Assembly: GCA_964586675.1 (NCBI GenBank)
Contig: CAZPHQ010000003.1
Coordinates: forward strand, 62,001 to 126,000
Direction: 5' to 3'
DNA: 64,000 bases
Origin: JADLGH01 sp964586675
Lineage (GTDB): Bacteria; Desulfobacterota_D; UBA1144; Nemesobacterales; UBA2774
Below are positions 17,194-24,994 of the stretch, piece by piece. The translations under genes and the position numbers were made by a program. Position 1 is the stretch's first letter, and every line of letters starts with the position of its first letter. The notes beneath the pieces were generated by a model. That model was given only the letters and a program-made list of their open reading frames with translations. It was not told the origin of the DNA and did no database searches.

Positions 17194-17425
17194 TTATGAG
17201 CTCCCCTTTGAATCTCCGATTTAGACCCAGGTTAAAATATAATACGGGATAACCGCCTGGGAAGTCCACCCCCGACTATTTTGGCCGCCTGGCATTACGA
17301 TTTTTTGTCAAAGCGGTGCCGCAAATTTTCCAGTTTCAGACGCGCGGCTGCGCTGAAAGAGAAAACACTTCTGGAAATAATGCAGTATTGAAAAGGGATT
17401 ATGATATCATTCGGAAACGGCACGC

Positions 17426-17457
17426 AATTTGCACTGTTATAAATTTGCAATGTTATA
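17426..17457. repeat. Two tandem copies of a 16-base unit
   Basis: AATTTGCACTGTTATA is directly followed by AATTTGCAATGTTATA, differing at one base. Each copy contains TGTTATAAA, close to an extended -10 sequence on the plus strand, although no plus-strand gene follows. It could be a pair of protein-binding sites or a chance duplication. Confidence 0.6.
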
Positions 17458-17506
17458 AATGCGGCGTTTTAAAATCGAAGTACACGCACTTATTCCCCAT
17501 CCTCTA

Positions 17507-17542
17507 AAGGGCGGCTACCGAAGAGATTCGCGACCCGCCCTT
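17507..17542 (-). terminator. Possible terminator after suhB
   Basis: AAGGGCGG and CCGCCCTT pair perfectly over eight bases, with a 20-base loop, about 40 bases beyond the suhB stop. Only a short TTT follows on the minus strand, so termination efficiency is uncertain. Confidence 0.3.
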
Positions 17543-17580
17543 GAATTCTTCCCGGCGAAGAAAAGAGCGGCGTTGCCCGG

Positions 17581-18402
17581 TCAGGTGAGGGCGAGGATTT
17601 CCATCATACTCTTGTGTATACCGGGAGCGCTAGCGAGGATTTCCTTCACATAAATACTGAAAGGCTCTCCGTTTAAGCGGGTGACTACGCCCCCCGCCTC
17701 CTCGACTATCAAGACCCCGGCTGCGGTGTCCCAGGGGTTAAGGCCGAGCTCCCAGAATCCGTCGAACCTTCCGCATGCGAGGTAGCAGAGGTCGAGCGCG
17801 GCAGAGCCGTCCCGCCTGACAGCGCGTGATGCCCTGATGAAGTTGGCGAAGTGCCTGAGATTATCTTCGACGATCTTCGGGCTCTCGTGAACGAAGCCCG
17901 TGACGAGATGGCTCTCGTCGAGCCGCTTCGTCTTCGTTACGTGTATTCGCCGGCCGTTCAGGAAAGCGCCCTTTCCGAGCTCCGCCGTGAACATCTCGTC
18001 TTTCACGGGATCATATACGAGCCCCGCCTTCAGCTGCCCCTTTATTTCGAGCGCGATGGACACGGCGAAGAATGGATATGCGTGAGCGTAGTTAGTAGTG
18101 CCGTCGAGGGGATCTATGAGCCATACATGATCCGAGCCGTTCGAATGCCTGCCCGATTCCTCGGCGAATATGTCGTGCGTGTGAAACGTCTCTTTTATAC
18201 GGCTGACGATGAGGTCCTCGGAGAGCTTGTCGGCCTCGGTGACGAGATTGTTCTTTCCCTTGTAATCTATGTCCCTGACTCTCCCCAGGTGTTCGATAAG
18301 GATTGCGCCGGCTTCCCTTGCCGCCTTTTCAGCTACTTCGAGGTATCTCAAGCTAGACTCCCATACAGCCAGGTTGTTACATTTGACGCGCTTCGAAGGC
18401 AT
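17581..18402 (-). CDS. suhB: Inositol monophosphatase family protein
   Basis: A 273-residue Mg2+-dependent phosphatase of the IMPase/SuhB family. The metal site is complete: FAEESGRH supplies the first Glu, the signature WLIDPLDGTTNYAH supplies the two Asp residues, and the C-terminal NPWDTAAGVLIVEEAGG supplies the last Asp. Family members hydrolyse inositol phosphates and related sugar phosphates. The first dozen residues are not part of the fold and the ATG has no obvious ribosome site, so the true start may lie slightly downstream. It stands alone. Confidence 0.9.
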   Translation of the reverse strand: MPSKRVKCNNLAVWESSLRYLEVAEKAAREAGAILIEHLGRVRDIDYKGKNNLVTEADKLSEDLIVSRIKETFHTHDIFAEESGRHSNGSDHVWLIDPLDGTTNYAHAYPFFAVSIALEIKGQLKAGLVYDPVKDEMFTAELGKGAFLNGRRIHVTKTKRLDESHLVTGFVHESPKIVEDNLRHFANFIRASRAVRRDGSAALDLCYLACGRFDGFWELGLNPWDTAAGVLIVEEAGGVVTRLNGEPFSIYVKEILASAPGIHKSMMEILALT

Positions 18403-18488
18403 TATTTTACACTATCCGGAGGGAGTCGCGGATACCTCTTAAAACAGGACTGAATTTACCGCATCGGTCGAGCGGGCGCCGGGAAGCG

Positions 18489-18692
18489 TTACTCCGCCGG
18501 AGCCTCTGGAATGATTATCCACCCAAGCACGTAGACGAGAATGGCGGTTCCGGCTGTAAAGAGGCCTATAAGCGCGACTATGAGCCTTATAAGCGTAGGA
18601 TCTATGGAATACATCTCCCCTAACCCGCCGCAGATGCCTGCTATCATCCTGTCGGTTTTGGAGCGATGGAGCTTTTTAATATCATCGGCCAT
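18489..18692 (-). CDS. PspC-domain membrane protein
   Basis: A 67-residue protein with one PspC domain: KLHRSKTDRMIAGICGGLGE, then YSIDPTLIRLI and a hydrophobic segment (about residues 38-60) that should span the inner membrane, ending IIPEAPAE. PspC domains occur in phage-shock and envelope-stress proteins; small single-domain versions have no fixed function. I chose the ATG at 18690-18692 because GGAGGT lies five to six bases upstream; the in-frame codons farther upstream lack a ribosome site. Confidence 0.85.
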   Translation of the reverse strand: MADDIKKLHRSKTDRMIAGICGGLGEMYSIDPTLIRLIVALIGLFTAGTAILVYVLGWIIIPEAPAE

Positions 18693-18840
18693 TTTGCACC
18701 TCCGAAAGAAAGATTTCTGAATATGAGTATACCTCAAAGTCAGCGGCGCTCCGCGGTTTTCTTACGTGCGAATTCCCCGAGCGCTCCGGCTCTCAATCCA
18801 GCGGAGCGATCTCGGCATCCGTGGTGAAAAACCTTGTCTT

Positions 18841-18849
18841 TGCTATAAT
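18841..18849 (+). promoter_or_regulatory. Extended -10 promoter for the FlK-like/dehalogenase pair
   Basis: TGCTATAAT fits the extended -10 consensus exactly and lies 75 bases before the ATG of the thioesterase gene. No strong -35 match is visible upstream. The predicted leader is about 68 bases. Confidence 0.5.
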
Positions 18850-18923
18850 AATAAAACTCCCCGCCGATGCGGCTCCGGACAGCACGGATAGCGCATAGCG
18901 GGAACGACATACGGAGGAGACTA

Positions 18924-19352
18924 ATGAAAGATACTCTCAAGCCGGGCCTTAAATTCGAATTCGATTTCAAAATACCCGAATCGAAGACCGTACCTTATAT
19001 TTATCCCGAATCCGAGGAATTCCAGATAATGCCGAGGGTGTTTTCGACGGGTTTCATGATCGGGCTCATCGAATGGGCGTGCGTGAGATTCACGAAAGAC
19101 CACCTCGACTGGCCGAGGGAGCAGTCCGTAGGTATCGACGTCAGGCTCAATCACCTGGCGGCCACACCCCCGGGTTTAACTGTAAAGGTAAACGGAGAGC
19201 TCACTGCCGTCGAAGGCAGGAAGCTCTCGTTCGCCGTATCCGCTCACGACGGCGTCGACCTCATAACCGAGGGGACGCATCAGAGATTCGTCGTCGACGC
19301 CGAGAAGTTCACGGCCAAGGCCGCAGAAAAGGCAAAACAGGCCGGGGTCTGA
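18924..19352 (+). CDS. Fluoroacetyl-CoA thioesterase-like hot-dog protein
   Basis: A 142-residue hot-dog-fold thioesterase close to FlK, the fluoroacetyl-CoA hydrolase of Streptomyces cattleya as I recall it. The sequence lines up almost end to end: KTVPYIYPESEEF, then STGFMIGLIEWACVR, then HLAATPPGLTV and VEGRKLSFAVSAHDGVD. The FlK catalytic residues are kept: Thr42, Glu50 and His77 (one place later because of a single insertion). The FlK lid residue Phe36, which senses the fluorinated substrate, is replaced by Met36. The ATG is preceded by GGAGGA. Hydrolysis of an acyl-CoA is well supported; fluoroacetyl-CoA itself is uncertain. A haloacid dehalogenase gene follows 16 bases later. Confidence 0.8.
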   Translation: MKDTLKPGLKFEFDFKIPESKTVPYIYPESEEFQIMPRVFSTGFMIGLIEWACVRFTKDHLDWPREQSVGIDVRLNHLAATPPGLTVKVNGELTAVEGRKLSFAVSAHDGVDLITEGTHQRFVVDAEKFTAKAAEKAKQAGV

Positions 19353-19368
19353 GAGGGAGCCTAGCAAT

Positions 19369-20088
19369 ATGGCAAAGGATAAATTTGACGTAAAAGCGCT
19401 CACTTTCGATGTTTTTGGAACGGTCGTCGACTGGCGAGGCTCGATAATAAGGGAATGCGAGGCGCTCGGCAAGCGGAAGGGCATGATACGCGACTGGGCG
19501 CGCTTCGCCGACGAGTGGAGGGGGGGCTACGCCCCGGCCATGAACCTCGTAAGGAAAGGCGAGCTCAAGTGGACGAATATCGACACCCTTCACAGGATGG
19601 TGCTCGACAGGCTGCTTTCTGAATTCGAGATAGAAGAGCTGACGGAAGAAGAGAAGGATAACCTCAACCGCGCATGGCACAGGCTGAGCCCGTGGCCCGA
19701 TTCGATAGCAGGCATGGAGAGATTGAGGACGCTCTACGTCGTAGCAAGCCTCTCGAACGGTAACGTTTCATTGCTCGTCGATATGGCGAAAAACGCGGGG
19801 CTGCCGTGGGACTGCGTCCTCTCGTCCGAGCTCGCGAGGCACTACAAGCCGGACAAGGAAGTCTATCTCATGGCCGTCTCGCTTCTCGGTCTCGAACCGG
19901 ATGAAGTGATGATGACAGCCGCGCACAGGGACGACCTCGAAGCCGCCCGGAGCTTCGGCTTAAAGACCGCGTTCATATCGCGGCCGCTGGAGTTCGGCCC
20001 GGACGGAAAGCCGGATACGGCTTCTCAGGGAGAATTCGATGTCGTCGCGGAAAGCATAATCGACCTCGCTCAAAAGCTCGGCGTGTGA
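19369..20088 (+). CDS. Type II haloacid dehalogenase-like protein
   Basis: A 239-residue HAD hydrolase annotated by homology as an (S)-2-haloacid dehalogenase. The nucleophile is Asp14 in LTFDVFGTVVDW, with Thr18 next; LSNGN provides the Ser-Asn pair, HYKPDKEVY the Lys and Tyr, and AAHRDDLEAARSFGL the last acidic motif. In characterised L-2-haloacid dehalogenases the last motif is SSNGFD; here the Ser and Asn are replaced by Ala and His, so the substrate may differ. Lies directly after the FlK-like thioesterase, probably in one operon. An organohalogen or two-carbon acid detoxification role is inferred. Confidence 0.8.
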   Translation: MAKDKFDVKALTFDVFGTVVDWRGSIIRECEALGKRKGMIRDWARFADEWRGGYAPAMNLVRKGELKWTNIDTLHRMVLDRLLSEFEIEELTEEEKDNLNRAWHRLSPWPDSIAGMERLRTLYVVASLSNGNVSLLVDMAKNAGLPWDCVLSSELARHYKPDKEVYLMAVSLLGLEPDEVMMTAAHRDDLEAARSFGLKTAFISRPLEFGPDGKPDTASQGEFDVVAESIIDLAQKLGV

Positions 20089-20119
20089 TTGGGACGCCTT
20101 CGGAGTCGCCTTTCGACGA

Positions 20120-21844
20120 TTAAATCGTCTCGAAGGTCTGTATCCTGTAGAGCCCGGCGTAAATCCCGTTTTTCTGCATGAGCTCCCCGTGCCCGCCGTG
20201 CTCGACGAGCCTTCCCTTTTCGAATACGGCCACGGAGTCGAAGCCGCTAATGGACGGTACCCTGCTCGATATCGCGAGCAGCGTCCTTCCCTTCATCTCT
20301 CTTCTGAGGTTCCTTAAAACGAGGCTCTCCGTCCTGAGGTCGAGGGACGAGAAAACGTCGTCGAGTATAAGCACTGCCGGCTTTAAAAGTAGAGCCCGCG
20401 CGAGCGCTATCCTCTGCCTCTGCCCGCCCGAGAGCGTAAGCCCCCTCTCGCCGACCCTCGCGTCGAAGCCCCCGGGAAATTCCATTATGTCGTCGTATAT
20501 CTCGGCGATCCTGGCCGCGTTTCCTATCTCTTCGTCGGAGAGCGCTGGGTTCATGAACGAGATATTGTCCCGGACAGTCCCGCTGAAAACAGTCGTCTCC
20601 TGGGGGACGTAAACGACCCCTTTCCTGAGGCTCTCTTTTTTGATGTCGCGCACGTCGACGCCGTCTATGAAGACTGTCCCGAACGGGGGCTCTTCGACCC
20701 TCGTCAGGAGCTGAAAGAGGGTGCTCTTGCCCGAGCCGGTGGCCCCGGTGATTCCGACGGCAGAGCCCCTCGGGATTTTGAGCGACACGTCCTTGAGAAC
20801 CCTTTTGCCGTTGTATGAAAAACTTAAATTCCTGAATTCGACGTCGCCCTTTATGTCGACGTCTCGCGTGCCTGTTTCGGTTACAGACTGCGGGGTTTCG
20901 AGGAGTATGTCGTTAATCCTGTTGAGCGAGGCGTTACCCCTCTTGATTATGTCGACGGCCCACCCCATGGCCATCATAGGCCAGGTGAGCATGGTGAGGT
21001 AAAGGAGTATCGCGGCGAAGTTCCCGAGGGTTATGTCGAGTGTTATCGTCTTAACCCCGCCGAGCCAGAGGAATATGGCGGTCGCTACTCCGGCAAGGAA
21101 TGTGATGACGGGCTGGTAGACGCCCCATATCTTTATGACCCTCAGGTTCTTGTCGAGGTAATCCGCGCTCGCGTTGCCGAAATCCGCACCCTCCTCCTTC
21201 TCCCTCACGAACGCCTTCACGACCTTTATGCCCGATATCGAAGTACGCGCGCTCTCGGTAAGCTCCGAAAAAGAATCCTGCACCCTCTGGAACCTCTTTT
21301 CGATCATGTTGCCGAACTTGATGATTATGAAGGCGAGTATCGGGAACGGGATGAAAGCGTAGAGCGTGAGCACGGGCGAGATGTAGAGCATCGCGCCGAA
21401 TATGAATACGAGAAGGAAGATACCATCGTAGGCTATGAGAACGCCGAGTCCGCAGGCGAACTTCAGCGTCTCGATGTCGTTGACAGTATGGGCCATGAGG
21501 TCGCCGACCTTTTTACGGGAGAAGAAATCGAACTGTAGCCCCTGGAGGTGCTCGAAGAATTCGTTACGCAGTGATTGTTCTATCTTCCTCGCCGCCCCCA
21601 TTATGAAATAGCGCCAGAAGAACCTGAATATCGACATGGTGACGGCTATGGCGAGCATCACGAGGCCGTACTTCGATATGTCGTTGAAATCCGCGCCTTC
21701 GAGCGTGAGCGCATCGACGACGCGCTCTATGACGAGGGGGATCGAAAGCTGGCATAGATCGACTATCGAGAGGGCGAGAAGGCCGGCGAGAAACGAGTAT
21801 TTATAACTCAGGAGAAGAGATAATATAGTCTTCTTTTTGCTCAT
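20120..21844 (-). CDS. ABC exporter, fused membrane and ATP-binding domains
   Basis: A half-transporter of about 574 residues that should act as a homodimer in the inner membrane. Residues to about 300 contain six transmembrane segments of the type I exporter fold. The ATPase domain has the Walker A motif GATGSGKST, the Q-loop VYVPQET, the signature LSGGQRQRIALARALL and the Walker B VLILDDVFSS. It resembles the MdlB/BmrA group of lipid and drug exporters; the cargo is unknown. I use the ATG at 21842-21844 (MSKKKT); an upstream TTG at 21883 would add a non-conserved tail. It converges on the dehalogenase gene. Confidence 0.92.
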   Translation of the reverse strand: MSKKKTILSLLLSYKYSFLAGLLALSIVDLCQLSIPLVIERVVDALTLEGADFNDISKYGLVMLAIAVTMSIFRFFWRYFIMGAARKIEQSLRNEFFEHLQGLQFDFFSRKKVGDLMAHTVNDIETLKFACGLGVLIAYDGIFLLVFIFGAMLYISPVLTLYAFIPFPILAFIIIKFGNMIEKRFQRVQDSFSELTESARTSISGIKVVKAFVREKEEGADFGNASADYLDKNLRVIKIWGVYQPVITFLAGVATAIFLWLGGVKTITLDITLGNFAAILLYLTMLTWPMMAMGWAVDIIKRGNASLNRINDILLETPQSVTETGTRDVDIKGDVEFRNLSFSYNGKRVLKDVSLKIPRGSAVGITGATGSGKSTLFQLLTRVEEPPFGTVFIDGVDVRDIKKESLRKGVVYVPQETTVFSGTVRDNISFMNPALSDEEIGNAARIAEIYDDIMEFPGGFDARVGERGLTLSGGQRQRIALARALLLKPAVLILDDVFSSLDLRTESLVLRNLRREMKGRTLLAISSRVPSISGFDSVAVFEKGRLVEHGGHGELMQKNGIYAGLYRIQTFETI

Positions 21845-22073
21845 AATTATTTGCGTTGGAAAGCGCCGGGGATGCCCTTTCAAAAGGCCTGTCTCAGGGC
21901 ATTAGTATACCAGAACGAAGAGGCGGAAATGCCGCGGCCCGGCGGGATAGCCGGGCCGCGTTGGAAGCATGTTTCAGGATTATTAAGAATTCCACGGTCC
22001 GGCAGCGGCGAAATTTATCCCCTGTGCGGCTGCCGTCATTTTACAGCTGGAACGAAAACCGGCCCGCAGGGGA

Positions 22074-22646
22074 TCACTGCGGGGCGCCCAGGCCGCGACC
22101 CATCTCGGCCGCTTTCAGGATTTTTCCGTCGTGCGAGTACTGCGCGTAGAACCAGCCCCCTTCCGGTTTCCCGCCGCCTAGATTGATTACGGCGTTTATA
22201 GTCTTGAGCTCCTTGGCCTCGTCATACTGCTCTTCGACTATGATCGAGCCCGGTGGAAGCGGGGTTGCTTTGCTCTCGAGCGCCTTCTCGGCTATGGGAT
22301 TTAAATAGGTTACGAGCGATTCGTCCGCGGCGCCTTCGGCCTTGTGCTGTTTCCAGTTTATCTTGTATTGCTCGGTTTCTATGAGCTTCCAGAGCTCCTT
22401 GGCCATTTCCTCGGGGGCTTTCTTTTCGAGTCTCGAGAGCTGCTCCTGGTGAAGTTCCTCGGTTTTTTCGACCGCGTCGTCCCCGGCCTTTTCGGCTTCC
22501 TTTTCAGCCTCTTTGACAATGCTCTCGGGCGACGTGGTACCGGAACCGGCCGTGGTCCCTTCGCTCTTTTCTCCGGACTGGCCGCATGCGGCAATACCCG
22601 CGCTTATTGTCATCAATAATATCAACAGAAAACTTGTCGCTCTCAT
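22074..22646 (-). CDS. Hypothetical lipoprotein
   Basis: A 190-residue protein of unknown function. It has a type II signal peptide: MRATSFLLILLMTIS, then the lipobox AGIAAC, so Cys21 should be lipidated. A Ser/Gly/Thr spacer and a highly charged, Glu/Lys-rich helix (about residues 45-110, probably coiled coil) follow. The C-terminal part, about 125-185, looks like two or three beta strands (GSIIVEEQYDEAKELKTIN and GGWFYAQYS). The Gly after the lipidated Cys does not suggest inner-membrane retention. Neighbours give no clue. Confidence 0.7.
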   Translation of the reverse strand: MRATSFLLILLMTISAGIAACGQSGEKSEGTTAGSGTTSPESIVKEAEKEAEKAGDDAVEKTEELHQEQLSRLEKKAPEEMAKELWKLIETEQYKINWKQHKAEGAADESLVTYLNPIAEKALESKATPLPPGSIIVEEQYDEAKELKTINAVINLGGGKPEGGWFYAQYSHDGKILKAAEMGRGLGAPQ

Positions 22647-22809
22647 TATCTCCTCCGGTTTTTGAGTGTTTATTCTATCATCACGGCACGAAAAAATCCA
22701 AGCCCCGAAGGGGTTAAACGATGCTCGGGCCGTCGTAACCCTCTTGACTTCACGGCAGGTTCACAATTCCGGCCGCCATCACATTTTTTTCACGGGCGAA
22801 AAAAAACGC

Positions 22810-22838
22810 TTGACAAAAAATTTCAGATATACTAATAT
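22810..22838 (+). promoter_or_regulatory. Sigma70 promoter of the TetR gene
   Basis: A perfect -35 TTGACA (22810-22815) and a -10 TAATAT (22833-22838) are separated by the optimal 17 bases. Transcription should begin near 22845, at the left edge of the palindrome that follows. Confidence 0.85.
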
Positions 22839-22845
22839 CCTCATG

Positions 22846-22859
22846 ACTGACTAGTCAGT
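22846..22859 (+). promoter_or_regulatory. Palindromic operator, probably for the adjacent TetR protein
   Basis: ACTGACTAGTCAGT is a perfect 14-base palindrome sitting just after the -10 element, where a bound repressor would block transcription start. TetR-family operators are commonly palindromes of this size and sequence style. Autoregulation by the TetR gene that starts 31 bases later is inferred from position. Confidence 0.75.
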
Positions 22860-22889
22860 TCAGCCACTGGGGTTAGGGTCACAAACCAA

Positions 22890-23543
22890 ATGGCTAAAGC
22901 GCAGAAATCAAGGAAAGGACGGGTTCGTATGGGCAAAACTCAGGTAGCCAAGACTACTCGGAAGGAAGAGATTATCAGAGTAGCGGCAAATCTTTTCTCG
23001 CAGAAGAGCTACCACGACGTGACGATGGACCAGATCGCGGAAAAGGTGGGCGTAGCCAAGGGCACGATCTACCTCTACTTCGAATCCAAGGAAAATCTTT
23101 ATCTCGAAATACTGGAAGAAACCTACGAAGAAATCGAGTCGATACTCGAAAAAGAGATAGCCAAGAAAGACCCGGCCCCGCAGAAGCTGAAAAAGATGCT
23201 CATGCTGATATTCAAGTTCTACCTGGAGAATCTCGATGTTCTCAGGATTCTCAGCAGGGACGAGACGCACCTCATCAGGGAGCACTACGAGTTCACGGAG
23301 CACTGGCGCGTGAAGGGCGTCAGGTTTTATCAGAAAATTCTGGAAAAGGGCATTAACGAAGGATCTTTCCGGCCGGTCAACACGGAGCTTACGGCGCTCA
23401 TCATTTTCGGGCTCGTGCGCTCGGTAATGTTTTTTTACCATACAGATAAAAACGCAGGAGAAATAGCCGAAGAGATATTTTCGATGATTTCAGAGGGAAT
23501 CCTGGACCCTCGCTACGAAAAGCCCGCTTCGGAGGCTGTATGA
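22890..23543 (+). CDS. TetR/AcrR-family transcriptional regulator
   Basis: A 217-residue repressor-type regulator. After a basic, poorly conserved N-terminus (residues 1-23), the TetR DNA-binding domain runs from about 24 to 70, with the helix-turn-helix VTMDQIAEKVGVAKGTIYLYF at about 44-64 and the closing ESKENLY. The rest is a helical ligand-binding and dimer domain of no recognisable specificity. A second possible start is the ATG at 22929. Its own promoter carries a perfect palindrome, so it likely represses itself and the aminotransferase gene 42 bases downstream. Confidence 0.9.
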   Translation: MAKAQKSRKGRVRMGKTQVAKTTRKEEIIRVAANLFSQKSYHDVTMDQIAEKVGVAKGTIYLYFESKENLYLEILEETYEEIESILEKEIAKKDPAPQKLKKMLMLIFKFYLENLDVLRILSRDETHLIREHYEFTEHWRVKGVRFYQKILEKGINEGSFRPVNTELTALIIFGLVRSVMFFYHTDKNAGEIAEEIFSMISEGILDPRYEKPASEAV

Positions 23544-23585
23544 GCAGAGTGTAGATCATTCACCAATTTTAAGGAGGTATTACAA

Positions 23586-24764
23586 ATGGCAGTTTCATAC
23601 CCGTTCAGTTCCAAGATAAGCCACTTTGTGCCGCCCAAGCAGTGGGCCAGCATGAGAATCGCCCGCGATCTCGAAAAGAAGACAGGAAATAAAATTGTCC
23701 ACTTCGAGAAGGGTGACTACCAGGGTCCAGACTTTTACACGCCCGACCACGTCCTCGAGGCCACGATACAGGCGCTCAAGGACGGATACGTAAGGTACGA
23801 TCCGGGACCCGGCCTTCCCGAGCTCCGCGAAGCCATAGCCGCGGAGACCTCGAAGTTCGGAAGAAAGACGAAGGCGGAAGAGGTCATCGTGACAGCGGGC
23901 GCCAAGCATGCGCTGACAATGTCGCTCCTCACCTTCCTCGAAGAAGGGGACGAAGTCATTTTCCCGAACCCCGGTTATCCCCCGGACGAGGTCTGGGCCA
24001 AGTACGTCAGGGCGAACATCAAGCACGTGCCGCTTACGAAGCCCGACTGGCAGTTCGACCTCGAGAAGCTCGAATCGATGATAACGCCGAAGACGAAGCT
24101 CCTCATCATCAACACCCCGCAGAGGCCGAACGGGCACCTCGTGGAAAACCCCGAGGCGATAGCCGAGATGTGTTTCAGGCATCCGAACCTGATGGTGATA
24201 TCCGACGAGATATTCTCGCACGTCACCTTCGGCAAGCCCCACAAAACCATAGCTGCCGTGCCGGGGATGGAAGAACGGACAATAGTGATAGACACGTTCT
24301 CTAAAACATATGCCATGACCGGGTGGAGAATAGGCTGGGCAGTCGCCCCCGTACCGGTTATCGACAAGCTCTCGATATTCCTCCAGGATTCGATAACGAA
24401 CGTCGCCGCTTTCATACAGAAGGCCGCGTACGCCGCCATCAGCGGTCCGCAGGACTGGACAGTCGAGAAAACCGCCCTTCTCAAGAAGAAGCGCGACAGG
24501 ATGATCGCAGGGCTTAATTCCGTGCCCGGCATCAAGTGCGACGTTCCGGACGGCGCGTTCTACGCCTTCCCAGACATCACCGGCACCGGCTACACCTCCC
24601 AGGAATACACTGACCTCCTGGTAGAGAAGGCCGGGGTCGCGGTAGTCGCGGGTACAGCCTTCGGCAGCCAGGGCGAGGGATACATAAGGGTAACGTATGC
24701 CTGCTCCGACGAGGACATCGACGAAGGTATCAGAAGAATGAAAGAGGCGAACCTCGTAAAGTGA
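23586..24764 (+). CDS. Class I/II pyridoxal-phosphate aminotransferase
   Basis: A 392-residue fold-type I aminotransferase. The PLP-binding pattern is complete: VTAGAKHAL near 102-110, PNPGYPP at 127-133, NTPQRPNG at 176-183 (usually NPxNPTG), SDEIFSHVTF near 206-215, and the Schiff-base Lys240 in DTFSKTYAMTGWRIGW; an Arg that binds the substrate carboxylate occurs in GYIRVTYA. The unusual QRPNG replaces the common NPTG. It is close to aspartate/aromatic aminotransferases, but the donor and acceptor cannot be read out. Its ribosome site AAGGAGGT is strong, and it appears to be controlled with the TetR gene. Confidence 0.9.
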   Translation: MAVSYPFSSKISHFVPPKQWASMRIARDLEKKTGNKIVHFEKGDYQGPDFYTPDHVLEATIQALKDGYVRYDPGPGLPELREAIAAETSKFGRKTKAEEVIVTAGAKHALTMSLLTFLEEGDEVIFPNPGYPPDEVWAKYVRANIKHVPLTKPDWQFDLEKLESMITPKTKLLIINTPQRPNGHLVENPEAIAEMCFRHPNLMVISDEIFSHVTFGKPHKTIAAVPGMEERTIVIDTFSKTYAMTGWRIGWAVAPVPVIDKLSIFLQDSITNVAAFIQKAAYAAISGPQDWTVEKTALLKKKRDRMIAGLNSVPGIKCDVPDGAFYAFPDITGTGYTSQEYTDLLVEKAGVAVVAGTAFGSQGEGYIRVTYACSDEDIDEGIRRMKEANLVK

Positions 24765-24797
24765 GGCGCGCTTTGAACCGGGTTTGACCGAAGACGA

Positions 24798-24860
24798 GCC
24801 CTTGTCACCTCCGATCTCTAACGACCGGGATGAGGACAAGGGCCCGCCTTCATTATTTTT
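24798..24860 (+). terminator. Terminator after the aminotransferase gene
   Basis: GCCCTTGTC and GACAAGGGC form a nine-base-pair perfect stem with a 28-base loop that may itself pair, followed seven bases later by a T-rich stretch ending in TTTTT. It lies about 34 bases after the stop codon. Confidence 0.6.
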
Positions 24861-24994
24861 ACCCCGCCTGTTTTCATCCTTATCCGCGAATTATTCCTCA
24901 CCGTTTCAAGACGCCATACAGCAAAGCCGGCCTTGCATAATTCATTTAAATATTTATTGCAAATCCACCCCGAATAGATAAAACTAATTTAATC

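Larger units (their letters stand above)
17194..17580. other. 387-base intergenic region with a tandem repeat
   Basis: No credible gene. The stretch between the suhB stop and the start of the DUF3298 gene is more AT-rich than its surroundings in its middle part. It holds a 16-base tandem repeat (17426-17457) and a long-loop hairpin (17507-17542), both listed separately. Confidence 0.5.

Noticed and set aside
20089..20130. GACGAT-TAA-ATCGTC inverted repeat between the dehalogenase and ABC transporter genes as a bidirectional terminator.
   Set aside because: It overlaps the ABC transporter stop codon, the loop is only three bases and no T tract follows on either strand.
23595..24839. A 414-codon minus-strand frame opposite the aminotransferase.
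   Set aside because: Shadow of the real gene; sequence is rich in Arg, Val and Gly as expected from reversed codons, without motifs.
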